Assembly (NCBI GenBank): GCA_028284745.1
Contig: JANQRC010000046.1
Coordinates: 1-64,000, forward strand
Direction: 5' to 3'
Source: Flavobacteriaceae bacterium
GTDB taxonomy: Bacteria; Bacteroidota; Bacteroidia; Flavobacteriales; Flavobacteriaceae
DNA: 64,000 nt
In this document: piece after piece, positions 28,632 through 37,235 of the stretch
Layout of the letters: each line of letters opens with the position of its first letter
Position numbering within the stretch: position 1 is the stretch's first letter
Notes under the pieces: model-generated
What the model was told of the DNA's origin: nothing
Databases searched by the model: none
What the model saw: the letters and a program-made list of their open reading frames with translations, nothing else
Made by a program: the position numbers and the translations under genes

Positions 28632-29228
28632 TCAAAAATCGAATGATAATTGTTCTGGCAACAAACGGAAGCTTTTTCGATGGTAGTCTGTAATGCCATG
28701 TATTCGTATGGCGTCGCGATGTTCTTTGGTAGGATACCCTTTGTTTTTCTTCCAATTGTACATGGGATACTCTTCATGGATCGTTTCCATATAGGCATCA
28801 CGATGGGTCTTTGCCAACACTGAGGCAGCAGCAATATGCATGTACTTGCTATCTCCTTTGATCACACATGTGTGTGGGATATCCTTGTAGGGCGAAAATC
28901 TGTTGCCGTCTACCGCAATGTGTCTTGGAGAAGCATCTAACTTTTCCAGACAGAGTTGCATGGCCCTTATAGAAGCCTTTAGGATATTGATCTGGTCGAT
29001 CTCATCTGGAAAAATGTGTGTCACCGCAAAATGCAATGATTCAGATTCGATGATAGGGCGAAGCTGTGCCCGCTGCTTTTCGGTCAATTGCTTAGAATCA
29101 TTCAGCAGTGGGTTTTTGAAATCTTCAGGGAGAATAACAGCCGCTGCAGTTACAGGACCTGCCAGGCAACCGCGCCCTGCCTCGTCTGTGCCCGCTTCAA
29201 AATGGTTTTCTAGGAAGGGTCTTAACAT
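28632..29228 (-). CDS. rnhB: Ribonuclease HII
   Basis: Cleaves RNA in RNA-DNA hybrids, including misincorporated ribonucleotides. The start at the ATG 29228 ([20 protein letters not shown]) gives 198 residues; the longer open frame upstream has no coding signs. Catalytic Asp/Glu are in [13 protein letters not shown], and the second acidic pair is in [15 protein letters not shown]. All are intact. A box TATTTTAG is 6 nt before the ATG on the minus strand. Confidence 0.96.
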   Translation of the reverse strand: MLRPFLENHFEAGTDEAGRGCLAGPVTAAAVILPEDFKNPLLNDSKQLTEKQRAQLRPIIESESLHFAVTHIFPDEIDQINILKASIRAMQLCLEKLDASPRHIAVDGNRFSPYKDIPHTCVIKGDSKYMHIAAASVLAKTHRDAYMETIHEEYPMYNWKKNKGYPTKEHRDAIRIHGITDYHRKSFRLLPEQLSFDF

Positions 29229-29320
29229 TTGCCTAAAATACAAAATAACAGCTGTCAAATGATAACGAGATTTTATGGTCTTGTTGATACTCGTTGCTGA
29301 AACATCTCGTTCAAATAACA

Positions 29321-29328
29321 TACATTTG
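29321..29328 (+). promoter_or_regulatory. -7 box of the porin gene
   Basis: TACATTTG matches TAnnTTTG and ends 16 nt before the porin ATG. A TTG at 29294-29296 is at a spacing of 24, longer than ideal. Confidence 0.55.
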
Positions 29329-29344
29329 CCAAAAGTTTTTTTGA

Positions 29345-31336
29345 ATGAGGCTGCCTTTTGTGTCGATCATGTTACTTGTCTTTTGTCAGTATGGCCTGGC
29401 ACAGATCACCGAACCAGTGCCAAACAAGGAGCAACCTGAGCTTAGGCAGGGAAAACCGAATGACAGTCTAGCCATTTCGCAGCGTTCTGAGGATCAGAAA
29501 GCCAGTGATGATCAGAAGCTGCCCGAATTGACCGAGTACAAGATCATCACCCACCACCACGACACGCTTCACTTCGATACGGTGCAGAGTATCTTGAAAG
29601 ATAGAAAGTTCAATTACTTGCGAAGAGACAATTTCGGATTGCTTCGCTTCAACAATATTGGACAGACCTACAATACGCTTGCATATTCATTCCGTGATGT
29701 TCACCAATATCCTGCGATCGGGATGCGATCGAAGCACTTCAACTACATGGAAGTAGAAGACATGCACTATTATCATGTGCCGACTCCTACTACCGAGTTG
29801 ATGTATAAGACCGCCTTTGAGCAAGGGCAGTTGCTAGATGCCATCATCACGTTGAATACCTCTCCTCAGCTGAACTTCTCTGTCGGATACAAGGGCTTGC
29901 GGTCGATAGGCAAGTATCAGAACATATTGACAAGTACGGGTAACTTTAGGGCAACGGCCAGCTATCGTACCAAGAACAATAGATACCGCTTGCGAGCGCA
30001 CATGGCTTCGCAAGATCTTTTAAACAATGAGAATGGTGGTCTAGATTCGCTGGGTATCGCAAATTTTGAAGAAGGTACAGAAGAGTTCCTAGAACGCTCT
30101 ACCTTCGACCCAAGGTTTGAGGATGCCAATAATTTTTTGGTAGGGAAGCGCTACTACCTTGACCACCAGTACACCATTGCACGAAAGAGGGACTCCCTTA
30201 ACAATGCAAAGTTGCAAGTAGACCATACGTTCAATTACGAGACAAAGTTCTATGAGTTCGAGCAAACGGCCGCCAATGGTTTTTTTGGTGATAGTTTTGT
30301 GAGTTCGGACTTGAAGGACAGGGCACAATTGCGTACGATGTACAATCAGGTGGGTCTTTCATTTCAAAACGAGATATTAGGTAAGTTTAGGGGCTTTGCC
30401 AACTATTATGATTATCAATACTTCTTTAACAGCGTACTATTTCGAGAAGATGGGACGTTGATCCCAAATAATTTAGCGGGAAATGATATCGCCCTAGGCG
30501 GAAGCTGGAAACACACCGTTGCTGGTCTTGACCTCTTTGCTGAAGCTTCAGTAAATCTGTCTGGCGATCTAGGCGGTGATTATTTCAAAGCATCAGCAAG
30601 CTATGCCGTGAATGACGACCTTGCTGTAGGTGCAGACATAGCTTCCAGTACCACGGCACCTAATTTCAATATGATATTGTATCAGAGCAGCTACAAGAAC
30701 TATAATTGGTACAATCCCAACTTCGAGAACCAAAAGAAACAATACTTAGGTGTTCATCTGAACTCGAAGAAGTGGTTGAACGTCTCGGTAGAATATTCCA
30801 TTCTTGATGACCATGTTTATTTTGCAGAACAAGCAGGAACCGACCAAGATACTATTTTGGTTGCTCCCGCCCAGTTTGGAGGAAGCATCGACCACTTGAG
30901 TGTGAAGCTTCAGAAAGCATTTAGCTATGGTCGCTTGGCACTGGACAATACCGTGCAATACCAAGAAGTGTCCCAATCAGAGGATATTTTAAATGTACCA
31001 CAGTTCATCACGCGAAATACGTTATACTATACCAATAGGCTTTTCAAAAGAGCCTTGTTCTTACAAACGGGGGTCACATTCAACTATTTCACTTCTTTTT
31101 CTGCGAATGCTTATAATCCGCTCATCGGGGAATTCTATGTGCAGAACGATACTGAGATAGGGGATTTCCCGCGCTTAGATCTCTTCGTGAATTTAAAGGT
31201 GCGCAATACGCGTATCTTCTTCAAGTGGGAGCATGTCAATTCCTCTTTCACCGGATATAATTACTTCTCGGCACCCGGCCATCCGTACCGCGACCGTGTT
31301 ATTCGCTTTGGAGTGGTGTGGAATTTCTTCAGATAA
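29345..31336 (+). CDS. Porin (Porin_10 family)
   Basis: A 663-residue outer-membrane protein. The signal peptide ([20 protein letters not shown]) is followed by a ~60-residue variable, glutamate- and aspartate-rich linker. The rest is a beta-barrel with many aromatic-ended strands, and the ending is FGVVWNFFR, a C-terminal aromatic signature for barrel insertion. The conserved start of the mature domain, [20 protein letters not shown], supports Porin_10, a Bacteroidota-specific family of diffusion porins. Substrate unknown. Confidence 0.85.
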   Translation: MRLPFVSIMLLVFCQYGLAQITEPVPNKEQPELRQGKPNDSLAISQRSEDQKASDDQKLPELTEYKIITHHHDTLHFDTVQSILKDRKFNYLRRDNFGLLRFNNIGQTYNTLAYSFRDVHQYPAIGMRSKHFNYMEVEDMHYYHVPTPTTELMYKTAFEQGQLLDAIITLNTSPQLNFSVGYKGLRSIGKYQNILTSTGNFRATASYRTKNNRYRLRAHMASQDLLNNENGGLDSLGIANFEEGTEEFLERSTFDPRFEDANNFLVGKRYYLDHQYTIARKRDSLNNAKLQVDHTFNYETKFYEFEQTAANGFFGDSFVSSDLKDRAQLRTMYNQVGLSFQNEILGKFRGFANYYDYQYFFNSVLFREDGTLIPNNLAGNDIALGGSWKHTVAGLDLFAEASVNLSGDLGGDYFKASASYAVNDDLAVGADIASSTTAPNFNMILYQSSYKNYNWYNPNFENQKKQYLGVHLNSKKWLNVSVEYSILDDHVYFAEQAGTDQDTILVAPAQFGGSIDHLSVKLQKAFSYGRLALDNTVQYQEVSQSEDILNVPQFITRNTLYYTNRLFKRALFLQTGVTFNYFTSFSANAYNPLIGEFYVQNDTEIGDFPRLDLFVNLKVRNTRIFFKWEHVNSSFTGYNYFSAPGHPYRDRVIRFGVVWNFFR

Positions 31337-31377
31337 AAAGGGTGTTCATACATAATGATCTGATAATGGCGAAGTTG

Positions 31378-31385
31378 TATCTTTG
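31378..31385 (+). promoter_or_regulatory. -7 box of the PAQR/hemolysin III gene
   Basis: TATCTTTG matches the consensus exactly. It overlaps a TTG that an ORF finder would call the start, so the real start must be downstream, at the TTG 31404. Confidence 0.6.
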
Positions 31386-31403
31386 CCAAACAAATATGTT
31401 CCC

Positions 31404-32027
31404 TTGGAAAGACAGACTATCATAGAAGAACGCTGGAATGCCATTTCGCATGCTTTTGGAGCCATCCTGGGGATTGCAGGATTGGTCATCTTGTTGGTAT
31501 TCGATCAGGGTAAGACCGATTTTAGCGTGTTCAGCATCGTTCTGTACTCGTTGACCATCATAGCGTTATTTTCTGCTTCAACCATTTACCACAGCGTTCG
31601 TTCCGATCGATGGAAGCGCTTCTGGCGCAAGATCGATCATATCAGTATCTACTTTTTGATCGCAGGCACCTACACGCCCATTGCGTTGATCACTATGGAA
31701 GAAGGTTCTGGGTGGACCATCTTCTGGACGGTCTGGGCTATCGCCATTGTGGGAACGACCCTAAAGGTCTTTTTCACGGGTAAGTTCGAAGTAGTTTCGT
31801 TACTGCTATACCTGGCCATGGGCTGGCTGATCATTTTTTACATTGCTGAGCTTTTCGATAGCATGTCTTCCTTAGGCTTGATGCTATTGGCCATGGGTGG
31901 CGGGTTTTATACACTTGGCACTATATTTTATGCCGTGAATAGGATACCGTACAACCACGTCATCTGGCATTTTTTTGTGTTGGGCGGAGCCGTCTCACAC
32001 TTTTTCATGGTACTGACGGAAGTATGA
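31404..32027 (+). CDS. Hemolysin III/PAQR family membrane protein (YqfA-like)
   Basis: A 207-residue protein with about seven transmembrane helices. The PAQR motifs are visible: RWNAISHAFGA at the start, STIYHSVRS in helix 2-3, and HVIWHFFVLGGAVSHFF at the end, which gives the three His of the putative metal site. Start: the TTG at 31404 (reads MERQTIIEERWN), because the upstream TTG at 31383 lies in the -7 box. Function in bacteria unclear. Confidence 0.85.
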   Translation: MERQTIIEERWNAISHAFGAILGIAGLVILLVFDQGKTDFSVFSIVLYSLTIIALFSASTIYHSVRSDRWKRFWRKIDHISIYFLIAGTYTPIALITMEEGSGWTIFWTVWAIAIVGTTLKVFFTGKFEVVSLLLYLAMGWLIIFYIAELFDSMSSLGLMLLAMGGGFYTLGTIFYAVNRIPYNHVIWHFFVLGGAVSHFFMVLTEV

Positions 32028-32038
32028 TCCAATGGATC

Positions 32039-32127
32039 GTCATTTCGAGCCCTTTTAAGGATGGGGGATCTTTACGCTGAGACATTTTTTAGAGTTCTCA
32101 TATTCGCTTTGCTCGATTCGAAATGAC
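32039..32127. repeat. Imperfect palindrome, TCATTTCGA type
   Basis: Arms GTCATTTCGAGC at 32039-32050 and GCTCGATTCGAAATGAC at 32111-32127, with a 60-bp spacer. It lies between convergent genes, as does the element at 19911-19979. Confidence 0.65.
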
Positions 32128-32142
32128 AAATAACATATAGTG

Positions 32143-32571
32143 TCAACTTTTGATAAAGTCTTCATACACCCAGTAGAATTCTTCAAACTTGGCCATACGC
32201 TCATTGAAGAACTCCATGACCTCTCTCCAGGTGTTCTTGTTGTAGATGCTCACCTTCTTTTCGTAAAGAATATAGATCCTTGAAATTTCCTTGCCATTTT
32301 CTAGATGGTGGACCTCATCAAGAATAGCATCGGGAAGGATGTCTAGAAGCAATGATCTCAATGAAGTGATCTTTTCCCAGTACTTGACCCTATTTTCTAG
32401 GTTTTCATCTTCAATATCCAAAGAGACAAATGCACGCTTTCGCTCAAAGTGAAACTTAAAGCTAAAGTCTTTGACCTTGGTGTTGTACAAGATCCACTTT
32501 CGTGGGAATGATTTTCCAAAAGAAGTCCAAAACTCTTGTCGCAACCTTCTAGATTCTTCTTTGCTGAACAT
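32143..32571 (-). CDS. DUF4268 domain protein
   Basis: A 142-residue protein of the DUF4268 family, recognisable by the start SKEESRRLRQEFWTSFG and the ending KFEEFYWVYEDFIKS. The fold is predicted to be alpha/beta with no signal or membrane segment. It is the last of three leftward genes in an apparent operon (methyltransferase, ZIP transporter, DUF4268), separated from the ZIP gene by two bases. Family function unknown to me; in other genomes it is often a nuclease-related domain. Confidence 0.85.
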   Translation of the reverse strand: MFSKEESRRLRQEFWTSFGKSFPRKWILYNTKVKDFSFKFHFERKRAFVSLDIEDENLENRVKYWEKITSLRSLLLDILPDAILDEVHHLENGKEISRIYILYEKKVSIYNKNTWREVMEFFNERMAKFEEFYWVYEDFIKS

Positions 32572-32573
32572 GG

Positions 32574-33245
32574 TTACAGGAAATAAGCAATGGCAATGGC
32601 CACGATGATGGTCAACAGCTTTGCCAAGTTGAATTTATGTCCTTCAGAGCTCTCAAAAAGGATAACAGTAGAGATGTGTAAAAAGATACCGATCACCATG
32701 GCCGAGATCTCTGTCTGGTAATGTGCCAGCCAATCGGTCTTGTTGGCTACCCACGTGCCCAATGGCGTCATCACGGTGAAGAGGGTCAAAAATAGAACAG
32801 CAGCATATTTCGGAATCTCTGCATTCCATAGGAATGCGGTCAGTACAATGGCAATGGGGATCTTATGTACCAAGATGCCATAGGCCAAATGGTTGTGCTG
32901 TTCGATGGGAAAGCCTTCTAGAAATGCATGAAGACTCAAACTGAAGAATAACAACCACGGAAATAGATTGCTATTCGAGGGATGAACGTGCCCATGCTCG
33001 GCACCTTTAGAGAAGAACTCCAAGCAGATCTGCAATAAGACACCGAGCATTACAAATAGTCCAGAGCGCCTTGTGTTTCCTTCAGAAAAGACCTCAGGGA
33101 TCAACTCAAAGGCAGTAATGGACAGTAAGAACGCACCACTAAAAGCTAATAGTAGCTTGAGGTCACCCAGGCGATGTTGCATGAATCTGGCAATCAAAAA
33201 ACCTGCAATAACTGCGTATATAGGGAATAAAAAGATGTTCATCAA
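32574..33245 (-). CDS. ZIP family divalent metal transporter
   Basis: A 223-residue membrane protein with about seven helices. Signature motifs are in place: SLHAFLEGFPIEQH in helix 4 and HKIPIAIVLTAFL in helix 5, which carry the metal-binding His and Glu, plus a His-rich loop (EHGHVHPS). It probably takes up Zn2+ or another divalent metal. Its start overlaps the methyltransferase stop by 4 bp (ATGA). Confidence 0.88.
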   Translation of the reverse strand: MMNIFLFPIYAVIAGFLIARFMQHRLGDLKLLLAFSGAFLLSITAFELIPEVFSEGNTRRSGLFVMLGVLLQICLEFFSKGAEHGHVHPSNSNLFPWLLFFSLSLHAFLEGFPIEQHNHLAYGILVHKIPIAIVLTAFLWNAEIPKYAAVLFLTLFTVMTPLGTWVANKTDWLAHYQTEISAMVIGIFLHISTVILFESSEGHKFNLAKLLTIIVAIAIAYFL

Positions 33246-33973
33246 TTGAAAAGCATGATCAAGCGTTCGGATGTTTTGGGTTCGAACTTGTTTAACTTGT
33301 AATCGCCAAAGACTTCTAGCAGGGTAATGTTCGCTTTTTCAAAATAGGCCTCAAAATCTTGAAGGGTCAATGCCCGTACCTTCTCTTGAAAATGGAAAGA
33401 ACGACCCTGATCCTCGAAGTTGATGGTCTTCATGATGTGCCCATCCTCTACAAAGCGTTTCTGGCGGAAGCGAATGCCTTCTTGCACCTTTTCATCTTCA
33501 GCAACGAGGTTGGGGACCACATGATCTACATTCATAAAATCGATGATGCCAAAACCGTTAGGCTTCAACTCTTGTTTGATGGCCCTCAATGCGTTCAGAT
33601 TATCTGCTTCTTTATCAAAATACCCGAAACTGGTGAATAGATTGAAAATGGCATCGAATCGTTTTCCCATCGGGCAACACATGTCATGTTCAACAAAGCG
33701 TAAGGTGTCGTTCTCGAACTGTTTGGCATAGGCGATACTGTTGTGCGAGAGGTCGGCGCCGGTGACATCGTATCCCAAGCTATTCAAATACACCGAATGG
33801 CGGCCTTTGCCACAAGCTAAGTCTAGGATCGCTGCTTTTTCAGGAAGGTTTAGATAGCGCGTCAAACGATCCATGAACTGCTGCGCTTCGGTGTGGTCAC
33901 GATCCTTGTATAGGATGTGATAGTATTCCGTATCGAACCACGATGTGTACCAGTTTTCTAGTTGTTGGGTCAT
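33242..33973 (-). CDS. Class I SAM-dependent methyltransferase
   Basis: A 243-residue methyltransferase with motif I in LDLACGKGRHSVYL, motif II in DVTGADLS and a following DAIFNLFTSFGYFD segment. This resembles Methyltransf_25/11 type small-molecule methyltransferases; the substrate is not predictable. First gene of the operon with ZIP and DUF4268, transcribed away from the THUMP methyltransferase gene; the two promoters are back-to-back. Confidence 0.82.
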   Translation of the reverse strand: MTQQLENWYTSWFDTEYYHILYKDRDHTEAQQFMDRLTRYLNLPEKAAILDLACGKGRHSVYLNSLGYDVTGADLSHNSIAYAKQFENDTLRFVEHDMCCPMGKRFDAIFNLFTSFGYFDKEADNLNALRAIKQELKPNGFGIIDFMNVDHVVPNLVAEDEKVQEGIRFRQKRFVEDGHIMKTINFEDQGRSFHFQEKVRALTLQDFEAYFEKANITLLEVFGDYKLNKFEPKTSERLIMLFN

Positions 33974-33991
33974 TGATCAGTGTTAAAGGTT

Positions 33992-33999
33992 CAAAATTA
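33992..33999 (-). promoter_or_regulatory. -7 box of the leftward methyltransferase operon
   Basis: Minus strand TAATTTTG matches TAnnTTTG. It lies three bases from the oppositely directed box at 34003-34010. Confidence 0.55.
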
Positions 34000-34002
34000 C
34001 AG

Positions 34003-34010
34003 TATTTTTG
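34003..34010 (+). promoter_or_regulatory. -7 box of the THUMP methyltransferase gene
   Basis: TATTTTTG followed by C, ending 20 nt before the ATG at 34031. Confidence 0.55.
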
Positions 34011-34030
34011 CAAGGCTTTAGACGTAAAAC

Positions 34031-35194
34031 ATGGCAAACAATTATACGATGGTCGCCAAGACCCAATACGGGCTGGAAGAGACCTTGGCACAAGAGCTGA
34101 GAAACTTGGGCGCTGGCAATGTGAAGATCGGGGTGCGAAGTGTAAGCTTTGAAGGGGATCAAGGCTTTATGTACAAGGCAAACCTGAACTTGCGAACAGC
34201 GATCAAGGTACTGGTGCCGGTCAAAGGATTTCAAGTGAGGAATGAAAAAGAGCTGTATCAAAAGGTCTACGAGATGCCTTGGGACAAGTTTATATCGCAC
34301 AGCAACACCTTGGCCATAGATGCTACCGTACATTCCGAGATCTTCAACCACTCGAAGTTCATTGCCTTGAAGACCAAGGATGCCATTGTCGACAAGTTTC
34401 GCAATACCGAAGGACGTCGCCCCAATATCGATGTGAAACATCCTGATCTGCGGGTCAATGTACATATCCAAGAAGATCGCTGCACGATTTCGTTAGACAG
34501 TTCGGGACAAAGCTTGCATCGCCGAGGTTATCGTTCGGCCACCAACATTGCGCCTATCAACGAAGTGTTGGCGGCAGGCATGTTGCTACTGAGTGGTTGG
34601 GACGGCCAATGCGACTTTTTGGACCCCATGTGCGGTAGTGGTACGATTGCCATCGAAGCAGCCATGATCGCTTGTAACATACCTGCGAACATCAACCGCA
34701 AGGAGTTTGCCTTTGAACGCTGGCAGGACTATGACGAAGACCTGTTTGAGAAGATCATGGAATCTAGCTTGAAGAAGACACGCGAGTTTCATCACAAGAT
34801 CATCGGGATCGATAAGGCGCCTTCTGCAGTGCGCAAGGCAAGGCAGAATATGCGCAACGCGAATCTGGACGACTATATTCATATTGAAGAACGCAACTTC
34901 TTTGACAGTAGTAAAGGCGATGCGGAAAAGCCTCTGCAGATAGTTTTTAACCCTCCGTACGGCGAGCGTTTGACCATAGAGATGGAAAGTTTCTACAAGA
35001 ATATTGGTGATACGCTAAAGCAAGGATATCCAAACACCCAAGCGTGGATGATCACTTCGAATCTCGAAGCGCTGAAACATGTAGGCTTACGACCTTCACG
35101 AAAGATCAAGCTGTACAATGGCAAGCTAGAATCCAAACTGGTGCGCTACGAGATGTATGCGGGCAGCAAGAAGGGAAAGTACATGAAGGAGTAA
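34031..35194 (+). CDS. THUMP-domain RNA methyltransferase (RlmL N-terminal-type)
   Basis: A 387-residue protein with an N-terminal THUMP RNA-binding domain (about residues 1-165) and a C-terminal methyltransferase domain. SAM-binding motif I is DPMCGSGTIAIEAAM and the catalytic motif is FNPPYGERL, typical of N2-guanine methyltransferases. This resembles the m2G2445-methylating domain of RlmL in 23S rRNA. The RlmK-like second domain of the E. coli protein is absent. The target base is inferred. Confidence 0.9.
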   Translation: MANNYTMVAKTQYGLEETLAQELRNLGAGNVKIGVRSVSFEGDQGFMYKANLNLRTAIKVLVPVKGFQVRNEKELYQKVYEMPWDKFISHSNTLAIDATVHSEIFNHSKFIALKTKDAIVDKFRNTEGRRPNIDVKHPDLRVNVHIQEDRCTISLDSSGQSLHRRGYRSATNIAPINEVLAAGMLLLSGWDGQCDFLDPMCGSGTIAIEAAMIACNIPANINRKEFAFERWQDYDEDLFEKIMESSLKKTREFHHKIIGIDKAPSAVRKARQNMRNANLDDYIHIEERNFFDSSKGDAEKPLQIVFNPPYGERLTIEMESFYKNIGDTLKQGYPNTQAWMITSNLEALKHVGLRPSRKIKLYNGKLESKLVRYEMYAGSKKGKYMKE

Positions 35195-35223
35195 AATGCC
35201 TGCTTGTCGATCGCGTATAGCTG

Positions 35224-35349
35224 TCAGTCACAGTTCATATGCGAATTTTCGCTTTGGTACTGATAGCAATTCGGTGAGGATTTCCCGCTGGAGAGTTCCG
35301 CCATGATTGCGGTCATACATTGCTGGCAATAGTTATTTTTCAGCAACAT
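35224..35349 (-). other. Small Cys-rich ORF, unproven
   Basis: ATG-initiated frame of 41 residues containing CQQCM and, after a polar stretch, PNCYQYQ and HMNCD. It has four cysteines but no recognisable family. It overlaps the preceding relic frame at 35333-35491 in another frame. It may be a real small protein or part of a broken gene; the evidence is thin. Confidence 0.2.
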
Positions 35350-35560
35350 GTTTTTCAATCAGTTTGTCGCGTTCTTTTCTTCTTTTCTTCGCTGAATTGA
35401 TAAGCGAGTTAGTAATAAATTTTCGCCCATAAAGGTATAGGGTCGAGCCTAACGATTCCCTAGAACAGTCGACAATATCATGATGATGAACTTAGGTCTG
35501 TAGAGATTTTATTAGATGTTGACGTTTTAGCGTGAAGTTTTCAATACCTTCGTAAAAAAA
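35333..35560 (-). pseudogene. Relic coding frame interrupted by a stop
   Basis: On the minus strand a frame encodes YEGIENFTLKRQHLIKSLQT, then a TAA at 35492-35494, then in the same frame HDIVDCSRESLGSTLYLYG and RKFITNSLINSAKKRRKERD plus KLIEKHVAEK, ending at 35333. No usable start codon precedes it. The composition looks protein-like on both sides of the internal stop. I know no family. The rest of the 371-bp gap (35195-35565) holds nothing else I recognise. Confidence 0.35.
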
Positions 35561-35565
35561 TAAAG

Positions 35566-35799
35566 ATGTCTCCCAAGTTCAAAGCGGGTGCGCTCAACTT
35601 TATCTTCTTCTTGGTCATTTTTTTGGCTGTGCGCTTCGGATTGCCGGCCATGGGAATGCAATTGGGCTACATTCCGTTAGTTGTCCTGGCCTTTGCGGCA
35701 GGGAGTTTTTTATCTCCAAAGTTTGGAGTGGCCACCATCGATGGGCAGGAAACAGTGGTGTGGAAATGGTTCAGCTATAAGAGCCATGATACTCAGTAG
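35566..35799 (+). CDS. Small two-helix membrane protein of unknown function
   Basis: A 77-residue protein with two hydrophobic helices (about residues 8-27 and 34-52) and a short polar tail. No named family is recognised. A near-consensus -7 element, TACCTTCG, lies shortly before the ATG. Confidence 0.55.
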   Translation: MSPKFKAGALNFIFFLVIFLAVRFGLPAMGMQLGYIPLVVLAFAAGSFLSPKFGVATIDGQETVVWKWFSYKSHDTQ

Positions 35800-35871
35800 G
35801 CGGTTTTCAATTGTCAGGCATCAGATGTAAGCGTCCATGAATTTGGTGATGATCGGCCTAAAGCATACGGC

Positions 35872-36630
35872 TTATCGCTTTTTGTATATCGGAATCAGAT
35901 ACGAAATGGTGTAGTTGAAACCGCCACCAAAGTTGCTAAAGTCATTCACCTTGTTGAAGCCAGGGATGTAGAGGTTCTTGAACTCTTCAGCTTCGGTGTT
36001 GCTTACCAGATTCTTCACACGAAAACTGAATCCCATGAATAGGTTATTGAAGAGTTCTGCCTTGATGCCGAACACAGCCTCTACCCAAATGCCAGATAGG
36101 CCATCGTATTCTCGGATCAATGGGCCCTCGGTGATCACGGTGTCCCCTTCGTTAAAAGTTTGGTCAGGATTAAAGATGCGATAGCTGTTGAGGGTCTGCG
36201 AATGTGCGCTATATCCGACGCGCATGCCAGCGTAGATCATATTTTGCATGCCAAGCCAGTTCTCGTAGGCGTTGTAATCAAAGCCAGCGCGCAGGTAACT
36301 TCCGTTGGTCGTGTAATTAAACTGGTCGTCTTGTTTGGTCCGGTCTACGGTGCCTGCTTCCGCTGCGATAAAGAATTTTCTAGAGATGCGGTAATCACCA
36401 ACGATCTCTACACTGAAAAAGTCGCTATCAACAAGACCAGTGACAGGTCTGTGTAGGTCTACCCCCAATCGAAGTCCATACTTCTCATTCTTTGGAAGTG
36501 TGTCATTCACCGACAAAGGAATAGAATCGTTCGCCACTGTTCGCTCTTCTTCTTGCGAAACGCCAAAATACCCAACGAACAGGAGCAATATGCTAATTGT
36601 GAAATATCTTGACATGTATTTCGGTTTCAT
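35872..36630 (-). CDS. DUF6048 family outer-membrane-like protein
   Basis: A 252-residue secreted protein with a signal peptide (about residues 6-25, with a possible start at either of two ATGs) and a beta-barrel-like mature part: KYGLRLGVDLHRPV, YLRAGFDYNAYEN, IYAGMRVGYSAHSQ and a C-terminal FGGGFNYTISYLIPI. This matches the DUF6048 pattern, which I recall as neighbouring DUF6452 and rlmD in Flavobacteriaceae. Function unknown. It overlaps the DUF6452 stop region by up to 38 bp. Confidence 0.8.
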   Translation of the reverse strand: MKPKYMSRYFTISILLLFVGYFGVSQEEERTVANDSIPLSVNDTLPKNEKYGLRLGVDLHRPVTGLVDSDFFSVEIVGDYRISRKFFIAAEAGTVDRTKQDDQFNYTTNGSYLRAGFDYNAYENWLGMQNMIYAGMRVGYSAHSQTLNSYRIFNPDQTFNEGDTVITEGPLIREYDGLSGIWVEAVFGIKAELFNNLFMGFSFRVKNLVSNTEAEEFKNLYIPGFNKVNDFSNFGGGFNYTISYLIPIYKKR

Positions 36631-37117
36631 CTTCTATAACAGGGTTCACTATTTCGGTGGTCACGATCCAATTATCGTCATCAGTTGTCACATCTATACC
36701 ATTTAGGGTGAAGTTGGCGGTCACTCCACAGCCACGGCTTATAAAGCGCTCCTCCACAGTGTAGTTAAAAGTTAGGGTGTCTATGTCTCCTTGTTCATTG
36801 CCGTCGGCATCAAATCCAGCATTCCTGACCATAACATAGCGTGTACTTGAGGTAAATGTGCGTAAAGGCAATAGGATGCTGTCTACGCTAACGGTACTTT
36901 CGGTGATGAGCGTTGATTCCAAGTCATCATTGACCTCGGTTACACGCAAGTTTGTCACTCTATTAAACTCGTCTTGGTTTACAAAATCGAAAAAACCTAC
37001 TACCAGATTTGGGGTTGTTGGATCTTCCGAACAGATGTCATCACGCTGACAACTAGAAAGGAGCATGGGCGAAGCAATGCCAGCGATCAAAAGAAATAAG
37101 AGAACATTTTTCTTCAT
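36593..37117 (-). CDS. DUF6452 family lipoprotein
   Basis: A 174-residue lipoprotein beginning MKKNVLLFLLIAGIASP with lipobox LLSSC near residue 22; the ATG at 37117 is preferred over one eight codons upstream. The mature part shows CSEDPTTPNLVVGFFDFVN, typical of DUF6452. Function is not known. The pair DUF6452-DUF6048 is overlapping and leftward, downstream of rlmD. Confidence 0.82.
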   Translation of the reverse strand: MKKNVLLFLLIAGIASPMLLSSCQRDDICSEDPTTPNLVVGFFDFVNQDEFNRVTNLRVTEVNDDLESTLITESTVSVDSILLPLRTFTSSTRYVMVRNAGFDADGNEQGDIDTLTFNYTVEERFISRGCGVTANFTLNGIDVTTDDDNWIVTTEIVNPVIEDETEIHVKIFHN

Positions 37118-37136
37118 AGTGTCTTGTCTTCGTGTC

Positions 37137-37210
37137 GTCATTCTGGATTTATTTCAGAATCTCATTACGTTTTGTTGTTTTATGGGAAACTGAAACAAGC
37201 TCAGTTTGAC
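37137..37210. repeat. Imperfect inverted repeat between rlmD and DUF6452 genes
   Basis: The left arm begins GTCATTCTGG and the right arm ends CTCAGTTTGAC; the arms pair with several mismatches. The right arm contains GAAACAAGCTCAG, close to the repeat at 23074-23100. Confidence 0.6.
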
Positions 37211-37235
37211 GTTATGTTCATTCATAGACACTTTG

